This document shows, one piece after another, positions 26,117-36,321 of a DNA stretch of 64,000 nt (positions are counted from its first letter, which is position 1; each line of letters starts with the position of its first letter). The notes beneath the pieces were generated by a model. That model was not told the DNA's origin, did no database searches, and worked only from the letters and a program-made list of their open reading frames with translations. The DNA lies in IMG/VR virus record IMGVR_UViG_3300020469_002640, positions 24,500 to 88,499 of that record; one strand, given 5' to 3'. Position numbers and translations under genes: made by a program. Source of the DNA: a virus.

Positions 26117-27643
26117 TTAAGCTATACGGTACATAGTTATTGCAGTACCGGATGTTCTTCGTATTCTAAATCTAGCTACTCCTGATGTAAATGCGTCTTC
26201 TGCTAAATCTTGTGCAGATATTACCATACATCCTACAAGTGTTACATTGCCATCTGGAGCAGTTAAAGTTATATGTGATGTTCCATCTGCAGCTAAACTA
26301 ATTAAGCTAAAATCAAAAGAATCACCATCAGCTGCTAAAGATAATCCGTTTATAATATTTGATGCAGAATCAGTAGCTTTACTTCTATCAGTAGTTGGAG
26401 TACATTTAATAATACCTGCTAACATATTTGCTGCTGATATTGCAGTAGTACCGTCATCTGTTGTAGCTTCAGCTCCTTGGTATCTAATCATTGTAGGAAC
26501 AGAACTTGCTGTTAATCGCAATGTTTTAGCTACAGTTGTATTTTCATAAAGGAAAAACTGCCCGTCATTTAAAATTCTTGCAGATTCTGTACTTCCTGAG
26601 CCATTAGCAGTTGTAGCATAAAATTTAATCGCACCACCTACTCCTGATGTTCCTGATGCTACCGCACCTGCATAGAGTAAAAGATCTCCACCTGTGCCTG
26701 TACCAGAAGCATCTCCTGGTTGTATTGTCATACCTCCACCATTAGCATTTCCTGCTGTAGCGCTTCCAGATTTTAATACTAAAGCTGCTCCAGCTGCTCC
26801 TGAAGAAGCATTGTCATCACATTTTACTGTATAACTTGATTGATAGCTGTTAGCTCCATTTCCAATACTAATTGCATTAGAATCAGACCCCATTAAATGT
26901 AATTGAGAATCTCCAGTTCCTAATGTAGTTCCTGATGGATTAATAAAAACTTTACCAGAAGAGTGTACATAAATACCTTTATTATCTGTGCCGTTAGGGC
27001 TAATATAATTTGTGTTAAGATCTATGTTGTAACTTCCTGTATCTAGATGTGCAGATAGAGCTCCTAAAGAAGCAGCAATATTAATTGCACCTGCAGAGTT
27101 TGTAATAGTAATATTAGATCCTGCTGTGAGAGTTGCAACTGAAGGATACCCTGTAGTAGCATTACCTATAAGTAATTGTCCATTTGCAGACATTACACTA
27201 GTTCCTATTACATTTGTAGAAGTGCCTATTAAAATTGATCCAGTAGCAATTGCTCCTAATCCTGTACCACCATTTATTACAGGTGCTATACCTGTAATTA
27301 CTCCGCTAAAGTTTACTCCTGTACTAAATTGAGCTACAGAGTTATCACAAAGGCTTAAATCAATTCCTGCAGGAAGAACTGCTACTTCTACATTATTAGA
27401 AACAGTACTAACAGTTAACATAGAGGAAGTACTAGATTTTATTCCTTTAAAGTTTAATTGATTTTTATTAGTTACTCCTACAAATAAAGGTTGAGAGCTG
27501 CTTCCTGAAGTATTTAAAGTTGGAAATAAGTTAGTTAAAAGATATTTTTTAGCCGCTCCTGTAACAGTGTTAGTTACTAATAAGACATCATTTGCATTTG
27601 CGCCTGTCTTAGCTAATGAGACTAATGATTTTATTTCTGCCAT
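26117..27643 (-). CDS. Tail fibre/spike protein (508 aa)
   Basis: A G-, S-, T-, A- and N-rich protein with repeated short beta motifs (GVITGIAPVINGGTGLG, GNATTGYPSVATLTAG, SNITITNSAGAINIAAS) and a shaft-like centre. The N-terminal NDVLLVTNTVTG is also present in the small protein at 20957-21325, which suggests a shared attachment element. A C-terminal segment (HITLTAPDGNVTLVGC to FRIRRTSGTAITMYRIA) looks like a compact tip. It follows the 1566-residue virion protein by 10 nt. The function is probably host contact. Compared with the fibre at 17964-20486 it shares style but no obvious long identity. Confidence 0.7.
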   Translation of the reverse strand: MAEIKSLVSLAKTGANANDVLLVTNTVTGAAKKYLLTNLFPTLNTSGSSSQPLFVGVTNKNQLNFKGIKSSTSSMLTVSTVSNNVEVAVLPAGIDLSLCDNSVAQFSTGVNFSGVITGIAPVINGGTGLGAIATGSILIGTSTNVIGTSVMSANGQLLIGNATTGYPSVATLTAGSNITITNSAGAINIAASLGALSAHLDTGSYNIDLNTNYISPNGTDNKGIYVHSSGKVFINPSGTTLGTGDSQLHLMGSDSNAISIGNGANSYQSSYTVKCDDNASSGAAGAALVLKSGSATAGNANGGGMTIQPGDASGTGTGGDLLLYAGAVASGTSGVGGAIKFYATTANGSGSTESARILNDGQFFLYENTTVAKTLRLTASSVPTMIRYQGAEATTDDGTTAISAANMLAGIIKCTPTTDRSKATDSASNIINGLSLAADGDSFDFSLISLAADGTSHITLTAPDGNVTLVGCMVISAQDLAEDAFTSGVARFRIRRTSGTAITMYRIA

Positions 27644-27653
27644 TTTATTTTAT

Positions 27654-30600
27654 TTATCTAATGTTAGAATTATTAACTGTGATAATTATACCATTTACAG
27701 TTATTACCGATTCTGTTTCTGAAGTTGCTTCTGCATCTCTTGGACCTACAGGTAATTGACATTGTCTACAATAATTTTGCACAAAGTTAATAAATTTTCC
27801 TATATAATTTTTATTAGTTGATTTTTTAGGAGGTTCTTCACATAATTTCCATCCTGAATAATTATTTGGAGCATATGTGAAATACGGTAGTTCATCATTT
27901 GGCACCCCTACATAACTACCATTTGAAGGTGCATATATTTTTATATATGAAGAAGTTATATAAGACAAGCTTAGAGTAGTTGGTAAATACGTTAAAGTAT
28001 AATACGCTCCAATTGTATCATCTTCACTATACCTAAATTTATATGTATCTCCTATATAATATTTTCTAGACACACCACCTATAGCAGGAATACCATATGA
28101 TAAATCTCCTATAATTTCTTTTTCATCAGCTTTTTGTGAGCAAGATTTTAAAGCATCAAGAGCTGGAGTAGATTCGTCTGCACAATTATATACACAATCT
28201 AATCCTTTTTTACTCATAAGATATTCTATCAATATAAGTTTCCAAGCATCTTTTGTAGTACAATCGCTTTTTCCAGTTAAAACATTTACATATGCAGTAG
28301 TACCTGCAGTCCCAATACATCTTCTAATAATATCAAGTTGCTGCTCAGTCCTAGAAGGCATACAAAATGCAGGAGTATACAAACTTTCTATGTATCCATA
28401 CTTACATGGACTACACGGAATGCCGCCTGCTCCGTTTTGTTCGTTTGGATCAGTACAAGGTAATCCTGCATTAGGATCATAATTATTTGCTTCAGGATCC
28501 ATACATCCATAATCTACGCAAAGAGCTTGATTACAAAAACTAGTTCCACTAGAAGGATTAATGCTAGAATCATATGTTGCTGAAGCAGGATCACAACACC
28601 CACATGAACCACTTCGTCCTGCTGGATCTCGTCTTCCATTTGCCATTCTTTCTCCTCCTCCAAACTGAGCAGTTAAAGAAAGAGTAGTAGGAGACGTTGG
28701 AGAATCTGAAGCAGAAACAGTTATATATGATATTTCACTTGCAGTCAGTTGTGATTTACCTATATTTCCTGCATTACAAAAACACAAATTCTGAGTATAT
28801 TCATTATCTAGTGAATTAACTATTCCTGGAAATATATGGAAAGAAAAAGTTCCTGCATTTATATTATCTAAAGTAAAAGTTGTTCCTGATTGAGTTTGAA
28901 CAGCTAAAACAGTTACTCCATTAGCAACTCCTAAATCTGTAATAAAGCTTCCAGGATTAATTAAAGTACTTACTAAAGTATTAGGATTAACTCCAGAAAG
29001 TTGTAAAAAATCATTGCCTTCTGTGCCTGGACTAGCTGCAAAAGTATTTCCAGTTCCTGTTATAGCAAAAGATACAGGTCCAGAATAAGTACTATTTGAA
29101 ATTACTATTGTTCCAGAAAATGTATCAGTCCCTACACATGTTACTGGAGGCACAATTTGTGTAAATTGCCAATTTTCAAAATCGTCACACTCACCATCAG
29201 CAACTTCGTATACACAAGTTTCATTATCAGTATTAGCATCTGAGTTATAATTACACGCTTGATTATCAGTACAACCTAATATTACAAGAGTTTGACAAGA
29301 ACCATCATCCGTAGTTGCTAAAGGATTATATTCTGTATAGTCTGGATCAGTACAACCTGAAGTATGAGGAGTAACACATGCAGATGCAATAGATCCCCAT
29401 GGAAGTGCTTCAATGTTGTTATTCCAATCAGCTGCAAACTCAGCAGCTACTACACTGTATTCTTGATAATTAGAGTTAATACATCCACAAGGGCTTCCCC
29501 ATTCTCCTGCTTCAGGAGCATACCATTGACCGTTTGAATCAATTTGAGGACTGCCATTTACGTATCCATGACAAGATCCATCATCAGTTTGTGCTGAAGG
29601 ATTATAATTACATGCAGCTGGGTCAGTACATCCAGGAACTAACAAATCTTCTAAACCTTCACACTCTTGACATAGCGTCTCACCTGTAAGAATATCCTGA
29701 AGACTTCCAGCTTCAAGAACTTCATTTACACTAAAGACTTCAGGCCCGTTTGGTAAAAAGTCAATAGTTGCTTGACCGATAACGTCACCATTGTATTCAA
29801 AAATAAATTTTATACGAGCTGATTGAAATCCAACTTGTATATATATTGATTCTGGAGTAGTTCCAAAACTTACTAATTCTTCAAAATTATAAGTTTGAGT
29901 TCCATCAATAGTAAAATTATCTACTGTACCATTAGTACCTTGAGTTGTAGCATTAGCAGTTATTTCAGTAATTTGTTGTTGATTATTTTGATCAATTGTA
30001 ACTACTTCAGCCTGGTAATCCGCAGATGATACTACTAAACCAGCAGGCACTCCTTCAAGACCATAATATTGATATGCAATTTCATTTAATAAATGTATTT
30101 GCATTATATTGTTATTAATACCTGCATATGCCGTCCCAATAAAACCACCAACAGCTAAAGGGTTGTTAGGAGATAGCCCTGCATTTAATGTAAAATGAGG
30201 ATAGCCTTCAAATACACATGGATCCATACCATCTAAATTTTGGTATGCTATCATTGTAGTAAATAAGTTATCTGCAATTTCTTGTATATCGGCATCTTGA
30301 ATATCTGGATAAGTACAACTTTGATAGGATTCAGGATCAAATATTAACCCAGAATTAACATATTGTGCTCCAATATAATTAGTAGCATTAGGATCAGTAC
30401 ATCCTACTCCACGTACTTCTGCTGTTAAAAATATATGACAGTCTTCAAGATTATGTACTGTATTGCTATCAGAATAACTAATTTTATACAAATATTTTCC
30501 TATACCTAAATTAGAAAGAAGACCTCCACTTAACTCCGATGCTGTATTGTCTAGAAATGTATGAGTTGAAGGAGTTGCTTCATTATATCCTATTGCCCAT

Positions 30601-32354
30601 ACATTTGTACCAGATGCAAAACTTACTCCTTGATTTGAAAAAGTTTGCCAAGTTGCACCATCAGTATAAAGAGTTTTTCTTTCAACTTTATATTCTCCAC
30701 CTGAGCCATCTATATCTGGAGATACTGAAGAGTTTCCTAAATCAAATGTATATTGATGCTCTGGAATTTCTATGTCGTTTATAAAAATCTTTAAACTTAA
30801 CGCTCCATTAGTTCCTGTTATTCCTCCAGCAAAATTTGAAGGAGCTAAAAAGTTACTTTGAGAATTTACTTGTAATCCAAATATACCAGACGGCTGATTA
30901 TATGTAGCTCCTTCAAAACTAACTCCATTAAGAGTCACTGCAAACACTTTATTAGGAATTGTACCTGCATGCGTTAGACTATCAATCATGTTACCACTTT
31001 TATTATCACACCATCTACACACTTTTAGAAAACCAGTTCCTCCAGATTGATAGTTTATCGCAGTACTAACATCACACCTTAAATCTGCTTGAGTTGCTAC
31101 ACTAGGTAAATTAGTTTGATTTATAAGAATAGTAGCACCTACTGCATCTGTTACAGCTAAACCATAAGCACTAGCAACATTATCACTACCACTAAGACCT
31201 GTTACTTTTCTTTGTAAATCTGTTGTGTTATTTACAGTAAAACCTGCACATGTTGCATCATTATGACCACAAGTAAATACTAAATCATAAGGAGATGTTC
31301 CCCCTTCCCATGTATATAAAATTTCTCCTCCATCTGGGTCGTCACGACTTGGCAAGTTTGTAATCCTAGAACCTCCGCTAAAAGAACTTGCAGTTGAATC
31401 AGCATATGTACAACATTTACCTGCTATTAAATTATGAGTTGTAAATCCAGCCTCAGCAGCTGCTGCATCTGCAAAAGTAAACTCTTCATCACAACTTTGA
31501 AATGGGCTAACTTTATAATAATTTGAAGCTGCAGGATCTAAACAAACTTTTAAATCCGGTTTAAGATCGTCTGCTACAAGAGGATCAAATAAATAAATAT
31601 GAGCACTAACAGTTCCAAAACCTATTTTACTACCTATTAAATTTTCTTGTGGTTTTATTGGATCATGTGCTACACTAAGATCGTCAAGACCTATAGATCC
31701 ACGAAGTGTTATAACTTGATCACCTCTTTCAGCCTCAAAATATGCTATATTTGCAGGAACTTCAGTTCCTAGCAAAGCATCACTAGCTGCATATAAAAGT
31801 GTTCGTGATTGATTATAAATAAGATACCTTTCTCTTCCACCTTTACCTTCATAATACAAAACATTTTGATCTTGTAAAGGTTTAGACTGATTATCACTAC
31901 TTACTTCAACTCCATATTTAAAAATTCTAGGGTTTTTAGGATCTTGATAATATTGACTATCAAACCTTAAAGCACTTAAAAATACATTTGGATCTGTAAT
32001 AGGTCGAATTCTTTTTAAAGCTTGTCTAAACGTATAAACATTTAAATCAGAAAAATGAAGTTCTACATTAATAATTTGTTGATAAAGAAGAAATAAATTT
32101 TCTTCATCTTCGTTTTTAAAATATTGAAGCCAATTTCTTAAGTCATATATATGAGTAATAAATGTATCAATACCTGTTACTTTTGACTCTGTAAAATCAG
32201 GATCAACAACTTGATTTAAAAATTCTACTCTAATTCCTGCTAAATAATTATTAGCTTCTATAGGAACAGCTGATTCTGCACGTACTAATAATTGATTGTT
32301 TTGTATTGCAAAATAAAGTCCTCCAAACTTTTGACTATTTTTAATATCAGACAT
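27654..32354 (-). CDS. Large virion protein with GCTD cysteine repeats (1566 aa)
   Basis: This protein has no signal peptide (MSDIKNSQKFGGLYFAIQNN). Its first 250 residues look like a structural attachment domain. From about residue 270 it carries dispersed cysteine repeats of the type in the T9SS protein at 23006-25486: CLDPAASNY (271), GCTDPNATNY (649), GCTDPAACNYNP (908), GCTDPDYTEYNP (998), GCTDNQACNYNS (1027) and YGCMDPEANNYDP (1281). Long beta-rich segments lie between them. The C-terminal 150 residues hold further cysteines (CVYNCADES, CRQCQLPVG). It lies between fibre and decoration genes, so a large fibre or whisker on the virion is likely. The shared repeat may mediate repeat-to-repeat contact or ligand binding, possibly calcium-dependent given the many Asp residues. 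Confidence 0.75.
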   Translation of the reverse strand: MSDIKNSQKFGGLYFAIQNNQLLVRAESAVPIEANNYLAGIRVEFLNQVVDPDFTESKVTGIDTFITHIYDLRNWLQYFKNEDEENLFLLYQQIINVELHFSDLNVYTFRQALKRIRPITDPNVFLSALRFDSQYYQDPKNPRIFKYGVEVSSDNQSKPLQDQNVLYYEGKGGRERYLIYNQSRTLLYAASDALLGTEVPANIAYFEAERGDQVITLRGSIGLDDLSVAHDPIKPQENLIGSKIGFGTVSAHIYLFDPLVADDLKPDLKVCLDPAASNYYKVSPFQSCDEEFTFADAAAAEAGFTTHNLIAGKCCTYADSTASSFSGGSRITNLPSRDDPDGGEILYTWEGGTSPYDLVFTCGHNDATCAGFTVNNTTDLQRKVTGLSGSDNVASAYGLAVTDAVGATILINQTNLPSVATQADLRCDVSTAINYQSGGTGFLKVCRWCDNKSGNMIDSLTHAGTIPNKVFAVTLNGVSFEGATYNQPSGIFGLQVNSQSNFLAPSNFAGGITGTNGALSLKIFINDIEIPEHQYTFDLGNSSVSPDIDGSGGEYKVERKTLYTDGATWQTFSNQGVSFASGTNVWAIGYNEATPSTHTFLDNTASELSGGLLSNLGIGKYLYKISYSDSNTVHNLEDCHIFLTAEVRGVGCTDPNATNYIGAQYVNSGLIFDPESYQSCTYPDIQDADIQEIADNLFTTMIAYQNLDGMDPCVFEGYPHFTLNAGLSPNNPLAVGGFIGTAYAGINNNIMQIHLLNEIAYQYYGLEGVPAGLVVSSADYQAEVVTIDQNNQQQITEITANATTQGTNGTVDNFTIDGTQTYNFEELVSFGTTPESIYIQVGFQSARIKFIFEYNGDVIGQATIDFLPNGPEVFSVNEVLEAGSLQDILTGETLCQECEGLEDLLVPGCTDPAACNYNPSAQTDDGSCHGYVNGSPQIDSNGQWYAPEAGEWGSPCGCINSNYQEYSVVAAEFAADWNNNIEALPWGSIASACVTPHTSGCTDPDYTEYNPLATTDDGSCQTLVILGCTDNQACNYNSDANTDNETCVYEVADGECDDFENWQFTQIVPPVTCVGTDTFSGTIVISNSTYSGPVSFAITGTGNTFAASPGTEGNDFLQLSGVNPNTLVSTLINPGSFITDLGVANGVTVLAVQTQSGTTFTLDNINAGTFSFHIFPGIVNSLDNEYTQNLCFCNAGNIGKSQLTASEISYITVSASDSPTSPTTLSLTAQFGGGERMANGRRDPAGRSGSCGCCDPASATYDSSINPSSGTSFCNQALCVDYGCMDPEANNYDPNAGLPCTDPNEQNGAGGIPCSPCKYGYIESLYTPAFCMPSRTEQQLDIIRRCIGTAGTTAYVNVLTGKSDCTTKDAWKLILIEYLMSKKGLDCVYNCADESTPALDALKSCSQKADEKEIIGDLSYGIPAIGGVSRKYYIGDTYKFRYSEDDTIGAYYTLTYLPTTLSLSYITSSYIKIYAPSNGSYVGVPNDELPYFTYAPNNYSGWKLCEEPPKKSTNKNYIGKFINFVQNYCRQCQLPVGPRDAEATSETESVITVNGIIITVNNSNIR

Positions 32355-32374
32355 TCTAATTTTAAAATTTTATA

Positions 32375-32977
32375 TTAATAACCTCCAGTTCCTGAAGATA
32401 TAGAATTTGAGCTATTACACCCACATCCTGAAGAACATAATTCTACAGCTTTATCATATTTATTTTGAGCATCTTGAATAGCTGCTTGCGCAGTTACAGC
32501 ATTTGGCCCTTCTTGATTACTTAAACTTTTTAATACAAACTCTGCAGATCTTTTAAAAAGAAACATTTTTTGAGCATCTATCAAGCTTTCATTACATTTG
32601 TCATCAGTACAATCACAATCTACAACTGAATACATTTTATCAGCAATGCAACAATCTATCGTTTTTCCTAACAAAATAGATCCGTATGATTTTACAGGAG
32701 CATTATTTATTGTAGTATTCATTTCAAGCATATATACTCCTTCCCAAGCTAAATTAAAAGATGTAAATTGTGAAAGTGGTATTGAAAGAGTAAATGTTCC
32801 ATTTATGTTAGATGCTCCACTATGATTTGTATTTGTATTATCTATCATTTGAACACCACTAGAAGTGCTTACAGGATTTGGATATACTGTAATATTGTTA
32901 AAAGTCTCACCAATAAGACTGTATTTTACTAATATAACATCAGAATCTGTAGACTCTATAACGCTTAATATAGCCAT
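32375..32977 (-). CDS. Cysteine-rich structural accessory protein
   Basis: A 200-residue protein with a beta-rich first half (LVKYSLIGETFNNITVYPNP, FNLAWEGVYMLEMN) and a helical, cysteine-rich second half. The cysteines cluster as TIDCCIADK, VDCDCTDDKC and CSSGCGCNSS, which could bind metal or form disulphides. The C-terminus is Ser/Gly-rich. It is the first gene after the terminator at 33003-33034 and stands 20 nt before the GCTD-repeat virion protein, so the two are probably co-transcribed and may assemble together. No family was recognised. Confidence 0.65.
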   Translation of the reverse strand: MAILSVIESTDSDVILVKYSLIGETFNNITVYPNPVSTSSGVQMIDNTNTNHSGASNINGTFTLSIPLSQFTSFNLAWEGVYMLEMNTTINNAPVKSYGSILLGKTIDCCIADKMYSVVDCDCTDDKCNESLIDAQKMFLFKRSAEFVLKSLSNQEGPNAVTAQAAIQDAQNKYDKAVELCSSGCGCNSSNSISSGTGGY

Positions 32978-33002
32978 TTGAAAAAAGTTTTTTAAAAATT
33001 AT

Positions 33003-33034
33003 AAAAAAGCTACTAAGGGGACCAGCCCCTTAGT
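33003..33034 (-). terminator. Rho-independent terminator after the decoration-protein gene
   Basis: On the minus strand a 9-bp stem (ACTAAGGGG with its complement CCCCTTAGT, loop of 4-5 nt) is followed by GCTTTTTTAT. The stem occupies 33012-33034 and the T-run 33003-33008. It lies between the gene at 33059-33418 and the cysteine-rich gene, so it would end or reduce transcription from the capsid gene group. Confidence 0.75.
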
Positions 33035-33058
33035 TGCTTAGTATGATAAATAATACTA

Positions 33059-33418
33059 TTATAGATCTTCCATAATGTATTCTACGTGTACTACACCAGC
33101 GCTATCGCCATCGTAAACACCTGTAGATAATAGAGAAATCTCTGTGGCAGCAGTGCGTTTTGCTTGTCCTGCAACAGGCTCTATAATATTAAACTCTACA
33201 CTAGATCCTACTGCAAGAGTAGCACTTAAAGCAGTAGATCCTGCAGCAAGTGCTACGTTAGTTCCACTAGCAAATGCAGTAGTTTCTGTTAAATATACTC
33301 TCGTAATTAATGCACCTGCTGGTAGTGTAATTCTATCAGCTGCTGCAGGATAGTTTCCTGCTGAAGTAACTATGCCAGTTGCAAACGATGCAACATGGAC
33401 TCTTCCTAATAATCCCAT
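33059..33418 (-). CDS. Small capsid decoration/head-fibre-like protein
   Basis: A 119-residue, almost cysteine-free and alanine-, glycine-, valine-rich protein (MGLLGRVHVASFATGIVTSA to VVHVEYIMEDL). The pattern of short beta strands (LPAGALITRVYLTETTAFAS, SVEFNIIEPVAG) suits a small trimeric capsid-surface protein. It comes soon after the capsid operon and is followed by a strong terminator, which fits a product needed in many copies. Decoration or head-fibre function is inferred from size, composition and place; no motif proves it. Confidence 0.6.
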   Translation of the reverse strand: MGLLGRVHVASFATGIVTSAGNYPAAADRITLPAGALITRVYLTETTAFASGTNVALAAGSTALSATLAVGSSVEFNIIEPVAGQAKRTAATEISLLSTGVYDGDSAGVVHVEYIMEDL

Positions 33419-33443
33419 TTTATTTTATTTTAAAAAATTAATA

Positions 33444-34385
33444 TTATAAGTTAATTGGTGCAAATCCTGCAGAACCAATGTAACCATTTAACTGTGATTC
33501 AAATTTAGGCTGACCAGTACCTGCATTAGATAGTGCAATGTTAATCTCAATAAGATTATCTACACCATTAATAGCAGAAGTAGTACTTCCGTCTTTGCTA
33601 GCTACAATTGAATATACATCATAAACAGTTGCTGCTACAGCATAAGAATCAGGATTTTTAGGTAAATTTCTTCGGTCATAAAAACCAAATCCTACACCTT
33701 GTAAATTCTTTTCAAGATCTGCAATTTCATTACCATCACCAGAGCCAAATACAACTGTTGCATCAGGAGTACCTCCAGTAAGTGAAATAGTAGGACCTGC
33801 AATAGTTCCTACACCTACAAGAATAAGTTTAAATGTTGTTGGGCCATATTCCCATACATTACCACTAGCACATACTCCGCCTTTAATTTGTCCGTGAAAT
33901 TGAACTTCACCAGCATCTCCATCAGGAGCAGTTGCTGCTAACCAATCAGGAGCTGCTAAAGCGTATGCTGCTTGAATTAAATCTACAGCTTCTGCGTAAG
34001 TTTTACCTGTAGGTATATTTACTGTAAAATTGAACATCTCAGGAGATGGCCCATCTAATCGTACAAATTTTAATTCTAAATCACCACCTGTAGTAGTATC
34101 ATTGTTAGTAATATCTAATTCTGTTATTTGACCCACTTGAGCTACCCCAGTTTTACCACCTGCTGATATAATGTTACGGCCTTTAATCCAAGGACTATAA
34201 ACATTAGGCTTACCAGAAGCTGTACCTTGTACAAATCGAATAGAATCTGAATCCGCAATACCATCACCAGCACCTAATTCAACTGGTCCGTCTGCGCTTA
34301 ATTTTTGGATATTAACTGCCTTATCTACTTCTTTATTAGCACCAGTAGCGGCTACGTTATTTCCAATTAACAAATGTCTTGCCAT
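33444..34385 (-). CDS. Structural protein, probably abundant virion component
   Basis: A 313-residue protein with an early MARHLLIGNNVAATGANKEV segment, a beta-rich body (ITELDITNNDTTTGGDLEL, FNFTVNIPTGKTYAEAVDLI) and a C-terminal SAGFAPINL. It has a single cysteine and no signal peptide or enzyme motif. It lies between the 632-residue neck-like protein and the small decoration-like protein. It could be a capsid auxiliary, tail-tube-like or head-fibre protein; sequence alone does not decide between these. Confidence 0.65.
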   Translation of the reverse strand: MARHLLIGNNVAATGANKEVDKAVNIQKLSADGPVELGAGDGIADSDSIRFVQGTASGKPNVYSPWIKGRNIISAGGKTGVAQVGQITELDITNNDTTTGGDLELKFVRLDGPSPEMFNFTVNIPTGKTYAEAVDLIQAAYALAAPDWLAATAPDGDAGEVQFHGQIKGGVCASGNVWEYGPTTFKLILVGVGTIAGPTISLTGGTPDATVVFGSGDGNEIADLEKNLQGVGFGFYDRRNLPKNPDSYAVAATVYDVYSIVASKDGSTTSAINGVDNLIEINIALSNAGTGQPKFESQLNGYIGSAGFAPINL

Positions 34386-34407
34386 TTTGTTTTAATTTTA
34401 ATTATTA

Positions 34408-36306
34408 TTATTCATTTTTCATAAGCTCACCCATGTAAGACTTATATCGAGGATCACTAATGCCCTCTAAGATGCTGCTAACTGTCATAGCAACGATCTC
34501 TTCATGAGTATGTTGCGGTAAGTCACAGCTTGTATTTGAAGAATAATTTACAAATACAGGTTTTCTTAAATACTTTAATTTTATACTATATGGAAGTATA
34601 GATACTAAATCCATACTTTCTTCTGTTACATTTTTTATTAAAGTGTATACTAATATAGAATTAGAATCAAATACACCTAATATTCTATTATCTGTAGGCT
34701 TATTAAAAGGATCATATAATAAACCTAAAATATCATCATGTTGAATATATTTTATAGGTTTAGATATTCCTGGAAAGTCTTCACCTATTCCTTGTAAAGA
34801 ACTGTACAAAGATTGGCTCATAGTCCAATTATTACTTGCTGCCCATCTTTTATTTCCAGACGGATTAAAAGTAAAATAATCTGCAGCTGTAGATCTACGT
34901 ACGTCTATTTCTCCAGAGTTAAAATTTTCTATATTTGCTAATTGCATAGCATCTTGTACAGACTGTTCTTGTTGATACAGTTCCCAATATTCTGATGCAG
35001 CTAATTCAGTAAGACCTGATGCAGGAAATTCTTCAAAACCATTAGGCCCTGCTACAATTTCTATTTCATTAGGAGCACCTATTAAACCACCATCAGAAGT
35101 ATTTGTAGTTGTAATATTAAATGTTGCATAATATTCTGTATCTAATGGAATACTAATATAACTTGTAAAATCATTTGGATTTTGACTTCCTGTAGTGTCG
35201 CTCAAAATTGCACCTGTAGCTAAATCAACAGATTTTCCTTCAGAAACTAAAGTCTCTGCTAGTTGAGATGCCTGTTCATGTGTTATTAAAAAATTCCAAG
35301 AATCTGGATCTAACTCTACAGTAAATGTACCTTCTTGATATTCTCCATTATAATTTTCATAAAATATATCTACACCAGGATTTACTTCTCCTACTTGTAA
35401 AATACTATCTATAACCTTTTGCTCTCTACTCCAAACTGATGCTTCCATGTCTGGAATTACACTAGTGTAATGTTTATTAATTCTTATATTTGAACTTACT
35501 TGCCAAGTATCTCCATAAGTAGTTGTAAAAGGCGGATTATAATTACTTATAACTCTAAAACCACTATTTATATTAGGATTTGTTTGAAAGTGCATAGAAT
35601 CAGTACCCATTGGTAAATGCGTCCAATAACCATCTACATATCCGTACTGATTAGGAGTTTGATTTGATAGATTAAGATTCCATAAGTTTCTATTAAATAT
35701 TGATTTTCCTCCTATTTCGTTAATAGTAGTAACATTTGCAAAATCAATTTGTCCATTTTCAGTATTTGAAGTTGCTCCTCCTATTATATTTATTGTAGGT
35801 ATCCATCCTCTGAAATAATTTATTTCAGGAGCACCTGGGCGATTTTCTGTAATTTTTAAATCTTGAAGTTGAAACGTAAAAACTACCCTTTGCTCTTTTC
35901 TAGTTTCTAAATTAAATCTAATATCACGTCTACATCCTGGATTTTGTAAAACATTACAATAACTGTTTATATGATATAAATAATTAGTAGGTAAAGTATA
36001 TTTATCTACAAATAAAACATCAAACTGCCCACTAACTGCTGAAGGGTTACTTAAAATTCTACGTTCTTTAAAATGCACATATTCTTCTGAACTAGATACT
36101 AAACTACGTAAATCATCAATACGTTTTTGTGATTGCTCAAATCCTTGTCGGTATAAATTGTTTTTACCGTATTTGAGATTTACAAAACGCATTATAGATT
36201 TGTTAAGTTCTAAATCTATTTCTTGAGATAATAAACTGTCAGCTTGGAGTGAATTAATTTTATCCACTCCTTGCTGTACAGCTATATGCATCTTTTGTAT
36301 ATTCAT
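34408..36306 (-). CDS. Neck/ring-type structural protein (632 aa)
   Basis: The N-terminus MNIQKMHIAVQQGVDKINSL, then LNKSIMRFVNLKYGK, a coiled-coil-like SQKRIDDLRSLV and LPTNYLYHINSY, is a pattern I recall from large structural proteins next to the capsid gene in marine Bacteroidota podoviruses. The remainder is beta-rich with many N, T and Y residues. A collar or adaptor role is inferred. The gene follows the 269-residue unknown by 15 nt and precedes the 313-residue structural gene by 22 nt, all in one unit after the capsid gene. Confidence 0.65.
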   Translation of the reverse strand: MNIQKMHIAVQQGVDKINSLQADSLLSQEIDLELNKSIMRFVNLKYGKNNLYRQGFEQSQKRIDDLRSLVSSSEEYVHFKERRILSNPSAVSGQFDVLFVDKYTLPTNYLYHINSYCNVLQNPGCRRDIRFNLETRKEQRVVFTFQLQDLKITENRPGAPEINYFRGWIPTINIIGGATSNTENGQIDFANVTTINEIGGKSIFNRNLWNLNLSNQTPNQYGYVDGYWTHLPMGTDSMHFQTNPNINSGFRVISNYNPPFTTTYGDTWQVSSNIRINKHYTSVIPDMEASVWSREQKVIDSILQVGEVNPGVDIFYENYNGEYQEGTFTVELDPDSWNFLITHEQASQLAETLVSEGKSVDLATGAILSDTTGSQNPNDFTSYISIPLDTEYYATFNITTTNTSDGGLIGAPNEIEIVAGPNGFEEFPASGLTELAASEYWELYQQEQSVQDAMQLANIENFNSGEIDVRRSTAADYFTFNPSGNKRWAASNNWTMSQSLYSSLQGIGEDFPGISKPIKYIQHDDILGLLYDPFNKPTDNRILGVFDSNSILVYTLIKNVTEESMDLVSILPYSIKLKYLRKPVFVNYSSNTSCDLPQHTHEEIVAMTVSSILEGISDPRYKSYMGELMKNE

Positions 36307-36321
36307 TAATCTATTATTCCA

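Noticed and set aside
32800-32900. VYPNP motif like a T9SS sorting domain in the 200-residue protein at 32375-32977
   Set aside because: It lies near the N-terminus, with no signal peptide and no following CTD strands; chance match.
36260-36268. TTATCCACT, a near DnaA box (another, TTATCCACG, at 40783-40791)
   Set aside because: Both are single sites inside structural coding genes, far apart, with no cluster or AT-rich unwinding tract; chance matches are expected in 64 kb of AT-rich DNA.
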